A DNA stretch of 64,000 nt from Bolinopsis microptera (GCF_026151205.1 NC_087081.1:5639246-5703245); one strand, 5' to 3'; counted from the stretch's first letter, positions 21,681 to 34,364 are shown. Made by a program: numbers and translations. Notes: generated by a model not told the origin, from the letters alone.

Positions 21681-24600
21681 ATGGAAGTCTCTGTGAAGGA
21701 GAAAGATGAGGATCCGCTCTTCCGTCGATCATCCCGGAAGAGACGAAAAATAAATTACAAAAGTAAGTTATTTGTTACACAACACAGTAGTGTCGTTGAA
21801 TAAACTTCACATCAATTCTATTTGGTCATTTAGTGAATATTATTTGACCAAATATTTTTAAAAATATTATATCATCATATTTATAATTGAAATTTAATCA
21901 TTTTTCAGGTGAAAAGCAACTGAGGGTGATAGTTAAAAAAGAGGAACAAACCGATGGAAAACCCAGAAAAAGGGGAAGGCCAAGGTTTTTATTATATATA
22001 CTGAAATTAAGTTTTGTCAAAGTGGTTTAGATATCAATTTCTTAATCGTTGGGGTAACCCTGGCCTAATTTACCTTAAGTAAACAAATAGTACAATTATA
22101 AACAAATACTTTTTCTCAGGAAGCAGCCTCTTCCTATTCCTCCTGAAGAATTGGACACTAAATCACTGAAATTTTTGGGTACACCTGTTTTGGGGACACC
22201 TGTTTTGGGGACACCCGTTTTGGGGACAACTGTTTTAGGGACAACTACTGTAAAAAAGAAGTGTAGAAAATTTAAATTAGATGAAATTGACATCATAATC
22301 GAAGAATACATCAAACTGGGAAACGAAGATGGAATGAAAAGAATTATCAATTCCTTGCAATGTGCTCTACAGACAACACCCAAGAAAACTTCTAATGCTT
22401 GTCAAAAAGGTGGTACAGACATAGTAAAAGAAGCACCAACTCCTGTAAAACAGAGAACAAGAAAATCTACCGAAACTCCTAGGAACCTTTCCAGTGCAGC
22501 AATTGTTTCAGAGAACTCACAGCCTCAAAACATAAACCCACGGTTACAATCTGCTTCATCTATTCCAGCAAACCTTCAAACTAAGTCGATATCAGTGCAT
22601 GGAAACAGTGTTATAATGCAAGGTGTCATTGATACTGGAATGGCTCAAACCTCGTGTTTTCTCATTCCGATTGATATCGGAAACATTGGTCAACTTCCAA
22701 GTCAGTTGAAAATGTTTTTAGAACTTGAGTATAATTGTACAGTTATTAGAATATATATTATATATTCGCATATTGACATATCCACACTATATTTGCATTG
22801 CACGTTCAACGTCAGTGCAGTGTGTACAACACCAACTAAACCGATCAATTGCCAATCTGCGAAACATTTAATTATTATTATCACTTCGTGATGGCAGGGC
22901 CTACTCTCATGCTGTCTATAGGTGATGACTAATTCTGAAAAACTTGATATTCCGCACAAAGCATGAAATTGTGCTGTATATGAGTGGTGATTTCGCTCTG
23001 AGAATCAGGGTCAGTAGCTCAATTGGTATATAGCAAGACAGGCGAAATGTCGAGGTTCTGGGATCTAATCATTCCCCAGTTATTCCTAGTTTTTCAGAAT
23101 TAATCATCACCTATAGACAGCATGAGAGTAGGCCCTGCCATCTCGAAGTGATATAATTGTACAGTATAATGCACTTCTCGCATTGGAGTGTAGCATATTA
23201 ACTGTTCGACAGTAAGATTCCATTCTTTTGTTCTTTTTTATAACATGAATGGAATGATGTGCAAGTAATTATATTAAATATGCTATTATCCAGGTGGGGT
23301 CCAGGTTATCCAGAGCACTCCAAATCAAATGATGGGAAACCAACATCAGGTCCTCAACACACAAACATCTCAAAATGTAGGAAACTCTAGTGTACTCATC
23401 CCCATCAACCAGCAATCACATCAGAATCTATCCCAACAACAACAGCAGCAGCAACAACAACAACAACACCAACAACAGCACCAACAACAGCAACAGCCTC
23501 AGTTTCTGCCTCTCAACCTCCCTGTTCATAACACGACTAACAGCACCAACACAGCATTTGCAAATGGAGGACATGGTTTAACAACCAGTACTTCAAATAA
23601 AGCCGGTAGTTTTAACGGTAGTTGTGATAAAGCACCTCCGTTTAAAGGCATCATTAGATCTACAAGTTCAAACAGCAGTGTTACTGTAACCAATTCTATC
23701 CAAGGGAGACCACTCACAAGTGCTCCTCGTATCATAGAGGAGGATATTTCTGTCACCAACCAATCAACCGGTGATTACCATTAACAACGTTATAATCAAT
23801 TAATACATTATATTAATTGAACATTTCATAAATAAGAAATATCATCAAAGTTAGTTTCAAATAACATGTATCGATAAATTGTTATCCATTTTTATGATTA
23901 TATCCGAAATTTCGTTATATAAGCTTATCGTTAATTTCGCAGATTCTGTTGAAGTCTCGGTCGCTGACAAAGTACAAATAATTAACAGCAGTGCTAACAA
24001 GAAATCGCCAAAAGGTAATGATGCTACAAGTGCCCAAGTGGACGCAGTGGTGGACGCACTCCAGTCAACTGATTCTCTTTCTCAGGTGACTACTACCTTA
24101 CATTTACTTTCACTTTCACCTTAATGTTTATTTCTATTTTCACTTTCACTTTAATTTCAGTCAGACAAAATCTAACCTTATCTCAATATCCTAACATAAT
24201 TTAAAATTCACAGTTTGTAGAAATACTTCTACTTTCGTTTTACTTCTACTTTCTTGTCAGATGTTAGACCAGCTGTCGCATGACGACATGGTTTCTATAA
24301 TCAGTATCCTGACCAACAGTCCCACACCAGCTCCCACCACTAATCCTGGTTCTGCTTCCACTTCTGATAATCTCTCTACTGACCTGGCTAAGGTGAGAAG
24401 CTTAATTTGTAACTTGTAATTTGTGATTTATAATTTGTAACTTGTAATTTGTAATTTGTACTAGGGCCGGGAGTATTCTACTCTTCGAGCCACTGAATGT
24501 GCGTTTTTAGAGCTCAGCCTCAACAAATTTTATTTTTCTGTTACGTCGTAATTTTCGTTCGTCCTGATTTGCCTAAATTCGTGTCTATTAATCAATCCGT

Positions 24601-27600
24601 CGAGTCAAAATGCTATATATAATATAATTAGTATTGGACTATTAATTTATTTTATAGATAGTTATCGTACATTGTACAATACTTTTAACTCAAATTCCCC
24701 TTACTTAGCTGGCAAGTGATATCGACAAGATCTCAAAATTGGACCCTGATCAGTTATCTAACGGAGTGGTTAATCAGCTGGCAGCTGAAATATCCAAGGT
24801 ACGGGATGTTGTGGTACGGAGGAATGGTATTCCTAGTATTTCGCTGATTAAATGACCTTATTTAGCTACTTTATTTAATAGACTGGTTCTGATAGACTTC
24901 TGACAAGTTGAACTTAAAGTGATTTTTGATGAACTTAAAATTCTGGTTATATTATTAGTATGTGGCTTCCTCTTCTCTCTGTCTCGGGGCAGTATCATGT
25001 ACTAAGTACTTAGGTGAGAATTAGTTATCTAATGAGTTATTAATTAATTGTTTAATTAATTAATTATTTAATAATTGCTTATCCCTCCAGTTGCTATCAA
25101 GTACTGCAGCTCCTGTTACCCCAGAAGAAGGACCAGACAAGCTACTCACTAAACTACTTGACACTGCAATACAGGAGGAAGACGAGGACTTTCAACATGT
25201 CCAGATTATGTGAGAATAGTTTGTAATTTGTTATTTTTAATTTCAACATGTCCAGATTATGTGAGAATAGTTTGTAATTTGTTATTTGTAATTTCAACAT
25301 GTCCAGATTATGTGAGAATAGTTTGTAATTTGTTATTTGTAATTTCAACATGTCCAGATTATGTGAGAATAGTTTGTAATTTGTTATTTGTAATTTCAAC
25401 ATGTCCAGATTATGTGAGAATAGTTTGTAATTTGTTATTTGTAATTTATACATGTCCAGATTATGTGAGAATAGTTTGTAATTTGTTATTTGTAATTTCA
25501 ACATGTCCAGATTATGTGAGAATAGTTTGTAATTTGTTATTTGTAATTTCAACATGTCCAGATTATGTGAGAATAGTTTGTAATTTGTTATTTGTAATTT
25601 CAACATGTCCAGATTATGTGAGAATAGTTTGTAATTTGTTATTTGTTATTTCAACATGTCCAGATTATGTGAGAATAGTTTGTAATTTGTTATTTGTAAT
25701 TTCAACATGTCCAGATTATGTGAGAATAGTTTGTAATTTGTTATTTGTAATTTCAACATGTCCAGATTATGTGAGAATAGTTTGTAATTTGTTATTTGTA
25801 ATTTCAACATGTCCAGATAATGTGAGAATAGTTTGTAATTTGTTATTTGTAATTTCAACATGTCCAGATTATGTGAGAATAGTTTGTAATTTGTTATTTG
25901 TAATTTCAACATGTCCAGATTATGTGAGAATAGTTTGTAATTTGTTATTTGTAATTTCAACATGTCCAGATTATGTGAGAATAGTTTGTAATTTGTTATT
26001 TGTAATTTAAACATGTCCAGATTATGTGAGAATAGTTTGTAATTTGTTATTTGTAATTTCAACATGTCCAGATTATGTGAGAATAGTTTGTAATTTGTTA
26101 TTTGTTATTTCAACATGTCCAGATTATGTGAGAATAGTTTGTAATTTGTTATTTGTTATTTCAACATGTCCAGATTATGTGAGAATAGTTTGTAATTTGT
26201 TATTTGTAATTTCAACATGTCCAGATTATGTGAGAATAGTTTGTAATTTGTTATTTGTAATTTCAACATGTCCAGATTATGTGAGAATAGTTTGTAATTT
26301 GTAATTTGTAATTTCAACATGTCCAGATTATGTGAGAATAGTTTGTAATTTGTTATTTGTAATTTCAACATGTCCAGATTATGTGAGAATAGTTTGTAAT
26401 TTGTTATTTGTAATTTATACATGTCCAGATTATGTGAGAATAGTTTGTAATTTGTTATTTGTAATTTCAACATGTCCAGATTATGTGAGAATAGTTTGTA
26501 ATTTGTTATTTGTAATTTCAACATGTCCAGATTATGTGAGAATAGTTTGTAATTTGTTATTTGTAATTTATACATGTCCAGATTATGTGAGAATAGTTTG
26601 TAATTTGTTATTTGTAATTTATACATGTCCAGATTATGTGAGAATAGTTTGTAATTTGTTATTTGTAATTTATACATGTCCAGATTATGTGAGAATAGTT
26701 TGTAATTTGTTATTTGTAATTTCAACATGTCCAGATTATGTGAGAATAGTTTGTAATTTGTTATTTGTAATTTCAACATGTCCAGATTATGTGAGAATAG
26801 TTTGTAATTTGTTATTTGTAATTTCAACATGTCCAGATTATGTGAGAATAGTTTGTAATTTGTTATTTGTAATTTCTACGTTGTACCTCGTGATTTGAGG
26901 TTATTCTTTTGTTAATATTACTGTTTTGTAAGTTATTATATTTTTTCATTTTTTATCTATTTTTATTGATAATTTATTAAAGTAGTTTCCTAATATTTCC
27001 TTGTGTTTAAACGACCCCCTCCTCTCAGACAAGCTGACAGTTTGTAATCTCTAGTATAGTAGTAACAGTAAGAATATTTCCTTGTGTTTGAACCCCTCCT
27101 CCCCCAGACAAGCTCAACAACAAACAACAGAGGAAGTTAACACTAACGCTGGGTTAAAGTGTTACATGTGTGGTTTAGTGTGTCCTGATGAGCGGGCTTT
27201 CATTACTCACATGCGCTTCCACCTCTTCAACTACAGGTTAACACTAGCACCATTTGATAACTGCCCGAAACTAATGAACCAACTTATCAGTCACTTACTA
27301 TGGGCAGATGATCTGATACTCTTGGCACTGGACCCCAAAACCCTCCAAAAGCAACTCGATGCTTTGAACAATTTCTGCTTGGAATGGGGCGTCGAAATTA
27401 ATGCAGATAAAACTAAACCATTTTAACTACTGCAATTTGGAAACTCCTCTATATATAAACCTCTGTATATTATAATAAAACCGTGATTCTCTATACCGGG
27501 TCCCTTGATATACCTCTTCTTCCCCCCAAACGTTTAGTAAATTGGCTCTTTGTACCGGTTTTTGTTCTATACCGTGCACTTTTCGTTTCCCTCCAAAGGC

Positions 27601-28874
27601 CTATTATATATTAAAGTCACTATTGTGACGGTACATTAGAACTAGAGGTTTTACCGTACATGTAAACATTTGTTGATTAGGTTTGGGATTATTTACACTA
27701 TGTAGCTATGTGTAGAGCGGCTTTCGGAGGGATGAACAAAATCTGGCCATATGTAAAATACCCCTTACTATAAGCTTTACCTAACTGACTAATCATATTG
27801 TTTACTGATTGTGTTGTTAATTGCCTGAGAAGTGAACAATAGATCAATCCAATCGCTCCAAATTTGGACTTCTGGTTGGGAGGCTACAACATGTTTCTTT
27901 AAGAAACCTATATAATATTTTTGCTAATGAAACGTTTAATTATTCGAATTCAGTAGGCCAATAGACACTTTTGGGAGTTGAGAAACTCCCGGAAAATGGG
28001 GTTTAGCCGTAAATCCAATATTAATAATATTAAGTATTATATTAAGTATTATTAGCGCTATTGGACACTGTTCAATAGTCTAAATCAAAACACCGAATCA
28101 CCTGAAAAATAAATCTAATTTGTATTAACCAAGGTCCGATAATCCTAGTTAACGGGTTTGATTGTAATTAGTAAAATGCTCAGGTATTCGTGTTACGAGT
28201 GTGGGTTTGGGACCAGCTCAATGAATGAACTGTTACTACACAAAGCTGAACAACATGAGGGGGACCTCACTAAAATCAGTCCTGAGTTACTTAAAGGTTA
28301 GTTTCACTTTCACTTAAAGGTTAAATTCACTTTCACTTTCATTGATACTCAAACTTTAGTTATGCATGAATTTCAATCGGTCCTCAAGTTATTTGTATGT
28401 TTGTTGCTTGTGATATGCTTGGAAACAGTTTGGACAAGTTTTGTTGAAAGCACGGAAAAGTTTCACGAAGCCTCTATTTAAATGCGAAAATTGCTGTGAT
28501 AAACTTGTCTGGCCCTCAGTTTCATTTAAAACATACCCAAAGTATTTGTGAATAATATTGACTACCTGTCAACAGCAGTGTTCCAATTACTAGACATTAA
28601 AACGTCTACAATATCTAAAAAGTTTGGCTCTCCCCCCTATATCAACAATAGGAAAACCAAAAATATTTCAAATATTCCAGATATTCCACTATATGTTTCA
28701 ACTATTTTAACTATTTCAACTATTTCAGAGCTGCCCAAATCAGAGCGAGCTGCAATGCCTGACCTTGAGGAGACGTTGATACAATGTCCGGAATGCAAGG
28801 AGAACATTCCTCTCAACTCACTTAGTGGTCACATGAACCAGAAACACAAGCCTCTACACAAAGCTGTGAGCTAA
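21681..28874 (+). CDS. AT-hook, Gln-rich, three C2H2-finger nuclear protein (11 exons)
   Basis: Exons 21681-21762, 21909-21984, 22120-22700, 23294-23770, 23943-24085, 24261-24392, 24709-24798, 25091-25209, 27108-27236, 28184-28296, 28729-28874; all GT-AG, phases agree at every junction, total 2,088 bases = 695 residues. A TAA lies in frame six bases before the ATG. Features: AT-hook KPRKRGRPR near residue 50; repeats of VLGTP; a Gln/His run (exon 4); Ser/Thr/Asn-rich low complexity; acidic EEDEDF; C2H2 fingers in the last three exons (C-x2-C-x12-H-x3-H, C-x2-C-x12-H-x4-H, C-x2-C-x11-H-x4-H). AT-hooks bind the minor groove of AT-rich DNA, so a chromatin or transcription role is likely. The ends of exons 3 and 4 are the least certain. 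Family not recognised. Confidence 0.85.
22730..23165. repeat. Target-site duplications of the intronic SINE-like element
   Basis: TATAATTGTACAGT at 22730-22743 and again at 23152-23165, immediately flanking 22744-23151. Confidence 0.85.
22744..23151 (+). mobile_element. 408-bp composite SINE-like element in intron 3
   Basis: Ends match those of the 169-bp insert in the copia LTR (start GAATATATATT, end CATCTCGAAGTGA), but the middle is longer: an inverted copy of the terminal segment (about 22879-22941) and a tRNA-like stretch. The latter has an A box TAGCTCAATTGG at 23015-23026 and a B-box-like GATCTAATC at 23062-23070, the pol III promoter arrangement. The inverted terminal segment lets the right half fold back on itself. 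Confidence 0.75.
25196..26878 (+). repeat. 33-copy 51-bp minisatellite filling intron 8
   Basis: The phrase CATGTCCAGATTATGTGAGA starts at 25196 and recurs every 51 bases to 26828; copies are almost identical. The first unit includes the last 14 bases of exon 8 and its splice donor, so each unit carries exon end plus GTGAGA. Since 51 is a multiple of three and two frames lack stops, long open frames appear on both strands; they are artefacts. Confidence 0.97.
27000..27107 (+). repeat. 79-bp partial duplication of the intron 8 acceptor
   Basis: Pyrimidine tract, AG and first exon bases (ACAAGCT) occur with the AG at 27027-27028 and again at 27106-27107. Only the second joins exon 9 in the proper frame; using the first would bring a stop after a few codons. 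Confidence 0.75.
27237..27430 (+). pseudogene. LINE reverse transcriptase fragment next to exon 9
   Basis: Begins at the exon 9 donor and reads LLWADDLILLALDPKTLQ and WGVEINADKTK, the catalytic box (F/Y-A-D-D, here WADD) and following helix of RTE/CR1-like reverse transcriptases. Ends in a stop and has no flanking RT sequence. It lies in intron 9; an open frame through exon 9 into it is fortuitous. Confidence 0.75.
27431..28183. other. Remainder of intron 9
   Basis: AT-rich, no feature supported. Confidence 0.5.
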
Positions 28875-29456
28875 TTACCTAATCAGTTAATTATTCGATC
28901 ATCAAATAATAGATTAAATAGAATAAGTAAATAAAGTCAAATTGTATACAGAAATTTATTGGTGAATATTTAAGTCAGCTATATAAGAAACTATAGATGA
29001 TGCTGTAAAAGAGGCAGCTAAATCAGATCATTATTAGAAGTACACACCTAATTAGCTGCTTAGTTAATTATTTGATCATCAAATTTGGTAATATCAATTA
29101 CTGATTTGAGAAGCAAGCTCACGTCGATCAAATCACATACCATGACCATGGTCCCCTTGGAAGTGCAAAGGTGGCTAATATTATCGCTACACAAGCATTG
29201 AAAACTCTTACAACACCGATGTCAGACCATACATTGCTTCATGACTCCTTCATAACATTTTATATTATATACAGACCTGTTAGAGACCTGTTGAACTCTC
29301 TAGGGCTTCCCTGGCTCAACATCTAGAAATAGTATACACTGCGTGGTTGCTGTTCTGTCAATTAGTTAATTGGCTAATTGTCTAATTGATAAGTGAGCAG
29401 ATTTGTTAAATTATTTCAAGTACTTGTTTAGAGTGTCAACAGTAAGCTATCACTTA
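28875..29456. other. Region downstream of the zinc-finger gene
   Basis: AT-rich; presumably 3' UTR then intergenic. No gene recognised. Confidence 0.4.
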
Positions 29457-29568
29457 TAGTTCACTTTTATTTCACTTTTATTTCACTTTTATTTCACTTT
29501 TATTTCACTTTTATTTCACTTTTATTTCACTTTTATTTTACTTTTATTTCACTTTAGTTTCACTCTCC
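29457..29568 (+). repeat. TTCACTTTTAT 11-mer tandem repeat
   Basis: About ten units of an 11-base repeat with occasional substitutions. Confidence 0.9.
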
Positions 29569-29692
29569 CACATTGCACAATGTCGATTGCCACCCCTCCG
29601 TAGCTTGCACAACTGAAAATGTGTTGCAAGCTTCTCCTCCGCAAGCTTCTCTTCTGCAGTGATTTCGTCGCTTTGGGGGGAATTTTTGGGAA

Positions 29693-29792
29693 NNNNNNNN
29701 NNNNNNNNNNNNNNNNNNNNNNNNNNNNNNNNNNNNNNNNNNNNNNNNNNNNNNNNNNNNNNNNNNNNNNNNNNNNNNNNNNNNNNNNNNNN
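29693..29792. other. Assembly gap (100 N)
   Basis: Exactly 100 unknown bases, the conventional size for a gap of unknown length, so nothing should be read across it. Confidence 0.98.
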
Positions 29793-30299
29793 CGTTAACA
29801 CTGTATTAATATTATGGTAGATATTACAATTTGTTGCAAATAAAATTCTTAATTTTAATCCCCCGCCACTCCGTAGCATTACACTCAAATATTCAGTAAA
29901 TTAGTGTACAATACGAACCCCAAAACAACGCACACATATCAAATAAAAACGTGTTTACACATACGGAGAGTGGGGGCCAATTTACGTATCACTCATATTC
30001 TTTTTTTAGCCCTAAAAAGGGCGTAGGAAGCAATAAAAACCGATTTGGACTAATTTCACAAACCCACACACAGTACATACAGGTGCAAAAATTATACCGA
30101 AACGGGAATTGGCTCGCCCTTTTAAGGACTTTTTCCAAAAATGGTTCTTCTTCCTGTCATCAATTCTTTTTCCGAAATAAAACCCTTTGTTGTCAAAAAA
30201 AAGCCCCCAGATATCATAATAATCGTCTACTTGGTCATAGCAAATCTAAGAATCTTATCATCTACCTTGTGTCCATATCTTTGATGGCAATTGATTAGC

Positions 30300-31900
30300 C
30301 CTTTTTTGGTAAAGAAAATCAGTACAAGCCTGTAAGGTTTTTCCAGACAGATTCAGGGACATTTTTGTGGAAGAGAGATGCCAAAACTGAATATATTGTG
30401 AAAAAACCAGTAGAAGTTGTTGAAATGGTCACTGGTTCACTGTGATTTTCTCGATAAGAAAGTCGAATACTTTTCCCCTTGTCCTGCTTGAGGATAAGGT
30501 TGACACACTTTATAATAACCTCTTTGCACTGATAAGCCCGACACTTCTTAAACAACACATCACCGGTTTCTCCGCCTTCTCCATCCAAATGTGTCAACAA
30601 CCTTCGCAATTATCTTGTAGGCAAACTTCATATCCTCTTTTAGTGGAATACCAGCATCATTTTTCCGAGAACAGATTCGTATCATGTCAAGACAGCTTAG
30701 CCAGCTCTTGTTTCTTATACACAAACTAATCATCCTATATTTCATCCCACAAGACTCCCGGGATAGTTTGTTTCGCAGGTTTCACAATCACTGATTTCTC
30801 CATCTCACGGGAGTTGTGCTCTTCTCTTAAGAGGGGCCACCGGTCAGCACCCTCTAAATATTCCATGCACCACTCGATACTTTGTTCTAGCTTATATGAA
30901 AAACATCTTGGTTATTGACAGGACCACAATCACATCCTTAATGCTGATAAGACCATATAGAGGCTATTCTCTATCTGGGTTTTTCGGAGAATGCCCAGAG
31001 CACCCAACATCCACCACTGGTCCCCAATCCTTAATAGCAGCAAATTGTTCAACATTGTATTCTTTGCTCAGTCCATCAATAGCAAGTGATTTTGCACTAG
31101 ATGTGTTCTGATTCAATGGTTTTAAGTCACATATCTTGTATGATATTTCAGTAGAGCGGTTTCCGTCACCAAAAAGCAGTTTTCTTTAGATATATCTGGT
31201 TTGGCCTGACCCATTCATCTCAGCAAGCAGCACACGATTGTTTTCTAAGCATTTGCCTTTTTCAATGACCGTTCTTCCTCAGGCTGGTAAGATATTCCTC
31301 CACCTGACCAAAGTCCGAATACGAAATTCCTTCAAGGATGCAATTTACGAGATTGCTTGTCACCAGAGTCATAGATACTATTCAAGGGCCAGAACACAAC
31401 TTTGTCTTTCTGACACAGATACTTCAAGTAACTTCCAATGGATATTTTCTGTTTGATAGCTGGATGAAGTCGTTTATCTATTCCACCTGCAGCATTAGAG
31501 AGAATAATCTAGGGTAACTTTATATCCTGTTGTAATAGAAGCTTCTGTAACTGTAGCTGCTCCAATACCTGCATAATAAAAGCAGGTTTGTTGGTTAAGA
31601 GATGGATCAAATGATAATGAACACTTCTCAACTTCATGTTCTACTTTCATTTTCCCTCCTGAATAGACGGATTGCTTACTAGGCAATCATGATTTCCGCT
31701 TGGTTCTCATCAGGTCTCTAAGAAAGCCAACAGTGTGCTGATATGCATTGTCATATGTACTTCCTAGAAGCAGCACACGGCCCATTTCGGACTTGCACGA
31801 GTTATAATTATTATAGACGGATGGAAGCTGGATGCACAGAGTTCCAAATTGGTACATATCACCATTAATACATGAATAGTCATTGAGGTAAAGTGGTTTG
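30300..31900 (-). pseudogene. Disrupted, unrecognised coding remnant
   Basis: On the minus strand several coding-like segments follow each other in different frames with stops between them: about 31890-31690 (LPSVYNNYNSCKSEMGRVLL), 31686-31495 (EKCSLSFDPSLNQQTCFYYA), about 31490-31325 (GGIDKRLHPAIKQKISIGSY), 30745-30560 and 30609-30319. The composition looks like protein, not noise, and the order is consistent with one ancestral frame broken by indels. I do not recognise the family; a dead transposon protein is the likeliest source. Proximity to the gap means mis-assembly is possible. Confidence 0.45.
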
Positions 31901-32282
31901 TGGAACTTTGTACAGTATGAGGCCCCTCGAATTGTTAGTCCAGTGATAGACAACTTTGCGAAGGGGAAAGAGAAACACCCAAAATTTTTTTCGAAAAAGG
32001 GTTTTTTTTTCTGTAAAACATCTACCTTGCCTAAAAAAAAAGCTCTCCAAAAGACGTTTTGGGGACACAAAAAAAATTTTAAATTTGGATTTTTTTTCAC
32101 AGTAAAAATGTTTAGCCATTCTTGAAAAATACCCCCAGTAACGGGAAGGGGTAAAATTCCAAAACCAGTAATTTTAATTAAAGGCGATTAGGAAATGCTC
32201 AACTAACCACTGGGGAAAAGATCAATGGTCCGGTCACCGAAAACCCCATCACCGGAAGTCTCACCGGAAAACTCACATTAAA

Positions 32283-34305
32283 TTAAAGGCCCATTAACTG
32301 AAAAATTTGAGCCCAATTTGGTAAGATTTAAATCGCTGTGACAAATTTAAAAAAATCGTATCGCCGAAAAAACCCAAACTCTCTAGGTACGTGTAAGCGT
32401 GTTTTGCAATAATAGCTGTGGCCTCGTGACGTCATAAAGTCCCTCAGTGCGCGCTTGCATAGCGTAATTTACATTACAAATGTATATCATCGTCATTAAA
32501 ACACGTGTAACTCACTCAAATTTTAGAATTATGACTATTACCCTAGTTCTCCAAAATCCTTATAGTTTTTGGCTATCATCCTAACTAAAGGAATAGCTGA
32601 TTGGATGTACAGTGCTCACGTCATGATTTTAAACAGTGATATAGGTTCTTGAACAGTGGGCGGGTGAATGTACGGTTAGAAAGTTTCTGCTATTACAACT
32701 TATGTCATATGTGATAATTTTGGATTGTTTTCATTGCTTAATTACACAAGCAGGGAGACTGTACCGATTATTTTCCCCAGTCCATGAAACTCTAACGAAT
32801 TTAGAAAGATACAGATAAGTAGGAGTTTGTTCGATTCCGAGAGCAATTATATTTATAGCATAGCGAAATTTCTAACTTTAATCTGCAAGTGTCTGCCAGT
32901 ACAGGAGACAAGAAGTCGGCTACTTTACGGCCGTTCCTCTGGGACCATTAGTAGAAGTAGCTTCTATCAGAACAGTGCCGTGGGAACAGAATTCCCGCCA
33001 AAATACCTGGTCTACCAAATATTAAAATTACTGATTGGAGGTGTGTACGGTGTGAGGTGTGTTTTGAATTAGACTTCCGGCTTACCTAGTTGTTATCCTA
33101 ATTGCATTATCATCGGTGCATAACATAAATAAACTACTGGTAAGTTTAAATACCTAGTGCAAACGTGTTCAGTCGATCGACCCACTGAACAACTATACAA
33201 TTTCCAAGACCCAATTATTTCTGGCCATATATTACGGCACGATCGATTGTTAGATGGCTAAAATGACCAACGTTAATCTATACAATTCTAAAACTATGAG
33301 GCTAGACACTTTAATCTAAAAATACACCTTTTTTATATTACTCCTGATTTTTACATTTCACGTAAAACATTGCCGCCAGAGGTTGATCATGGACACTAAC
33401 AGCTTAATTTGAGATAAATGACTTATGAGTTTCTCTAAAGTTAACTCTAAAGTTGTGTAGTCCAGTCATTTATGGACATTTATGGAAATGAACCTGCAAA
33501 TGTTCAAATACTCACGAAACTTTGCACAGACCTTCCCGAAGTTATGATTAAACGATTTTCGTTTTGGAGACATTTTTTTTTGACCGTGGAGAAAACCCAG
33601 GAGGGCCACGCCATATTGACCCAATAACGTAACCGACCCCTTGCTTCTGAAGGTCGTAGAGGCTTCAAAATAGCTTGAACGAAGCCGCATATGCATGTTT
33701 ATATAGAGTTATTGAGCAACACATGGCCTAAAATCCTTACTTTTCGATAAATTCGCCAAAAACCATTTGGGCCGTGGTGCTAAGCCCATTTTCGATATGA
33801 TCGTGATGGAGTCTTCAGACAGGATGCAAAAGAACCGCAATTAGCATATTAATATATGACTTACGAACAAACATATGCCTTAAAGTGCTTCTTTTTCAGT
33901 TATTGGCGAAAAACTGATTTTCGGTTCCAGAAATCATGCAAAACTATGGGTATCTGGTTAATTGGGCTATGAAGGCCCTAAAGGTTTTTGAATGTGTGCA
34001 AATTGTGCAGAATGGCCATGTTTATATACAACTTATGAAGCAACATGTACCCTAAATTACTTACTTTCGAGTTATTCGGGGGAAAAGATTGTATTATGTC
34101 CATTTTTACCTGTAAAATACAGTCTCACGAGCTACTCTGCGCGCAAGAGGGGACTTTATGACGTCATCGCCAAAATAATACAAACGCTATTTACACGCGT
34201 TAGAGAGCAGTTAGAGATTTAGGAATTTCGACTCGTTGCTTAGTTTGCTATTTGTCACAATCTGTCAAAATATGAGGATAACATTTTTTTCAGTTAACTG
34301 GTCCT
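32283..34305. mobile_element. 2-kb element with long degenerate inverted termini
   Basis: The first and last 170 or so bases are imperfect reverse complements: ATTAAAGGCCCATTAACTGA (left) against the complement of CAGTTAACTGGTCCTTTAAT (right), and TGACGTCATAAAGTCC at about 32427 against GGACTTTATGACGTCA at about 34153. The right third holds diverged tandem units of about 150-170 bases (33694, 33846, 34018). No coding capacity: a non-autonomous DNA transposon or foldback element. Confidence 0.7.
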
Positions 34306-34364
34306 TTAATTGGTGATGTTCCAATAGAATTGACACAAGATTTAAGAAGTGAGATTGCATCACT

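Noticed and set aside
22151-22891. 246-codon frame as a complete gene
   Set aside because: It starts at TTG inside exon 3 and its end runs into the SINE-like element; splice phases show the real exon is 22120-22700.
25196-26878. CRISPR-like regular array
   Set aside because: Units are contiguous with no unique spacers, and the host is an animal.
25154-26898. Long reading frames on both strands (up to 266 codons of a 17-residue repeat)
   Set aside because: They are translations of the 51-bp intronic minisatellite; the unit length is a multiple of three and lacks stops in these frames.
31687-32125. Lys/Phe-rich frames on both strands around 31880-32125
   Set aside because: A/T homopolymer runs produce them; only the part left of about 31890 looks coding.
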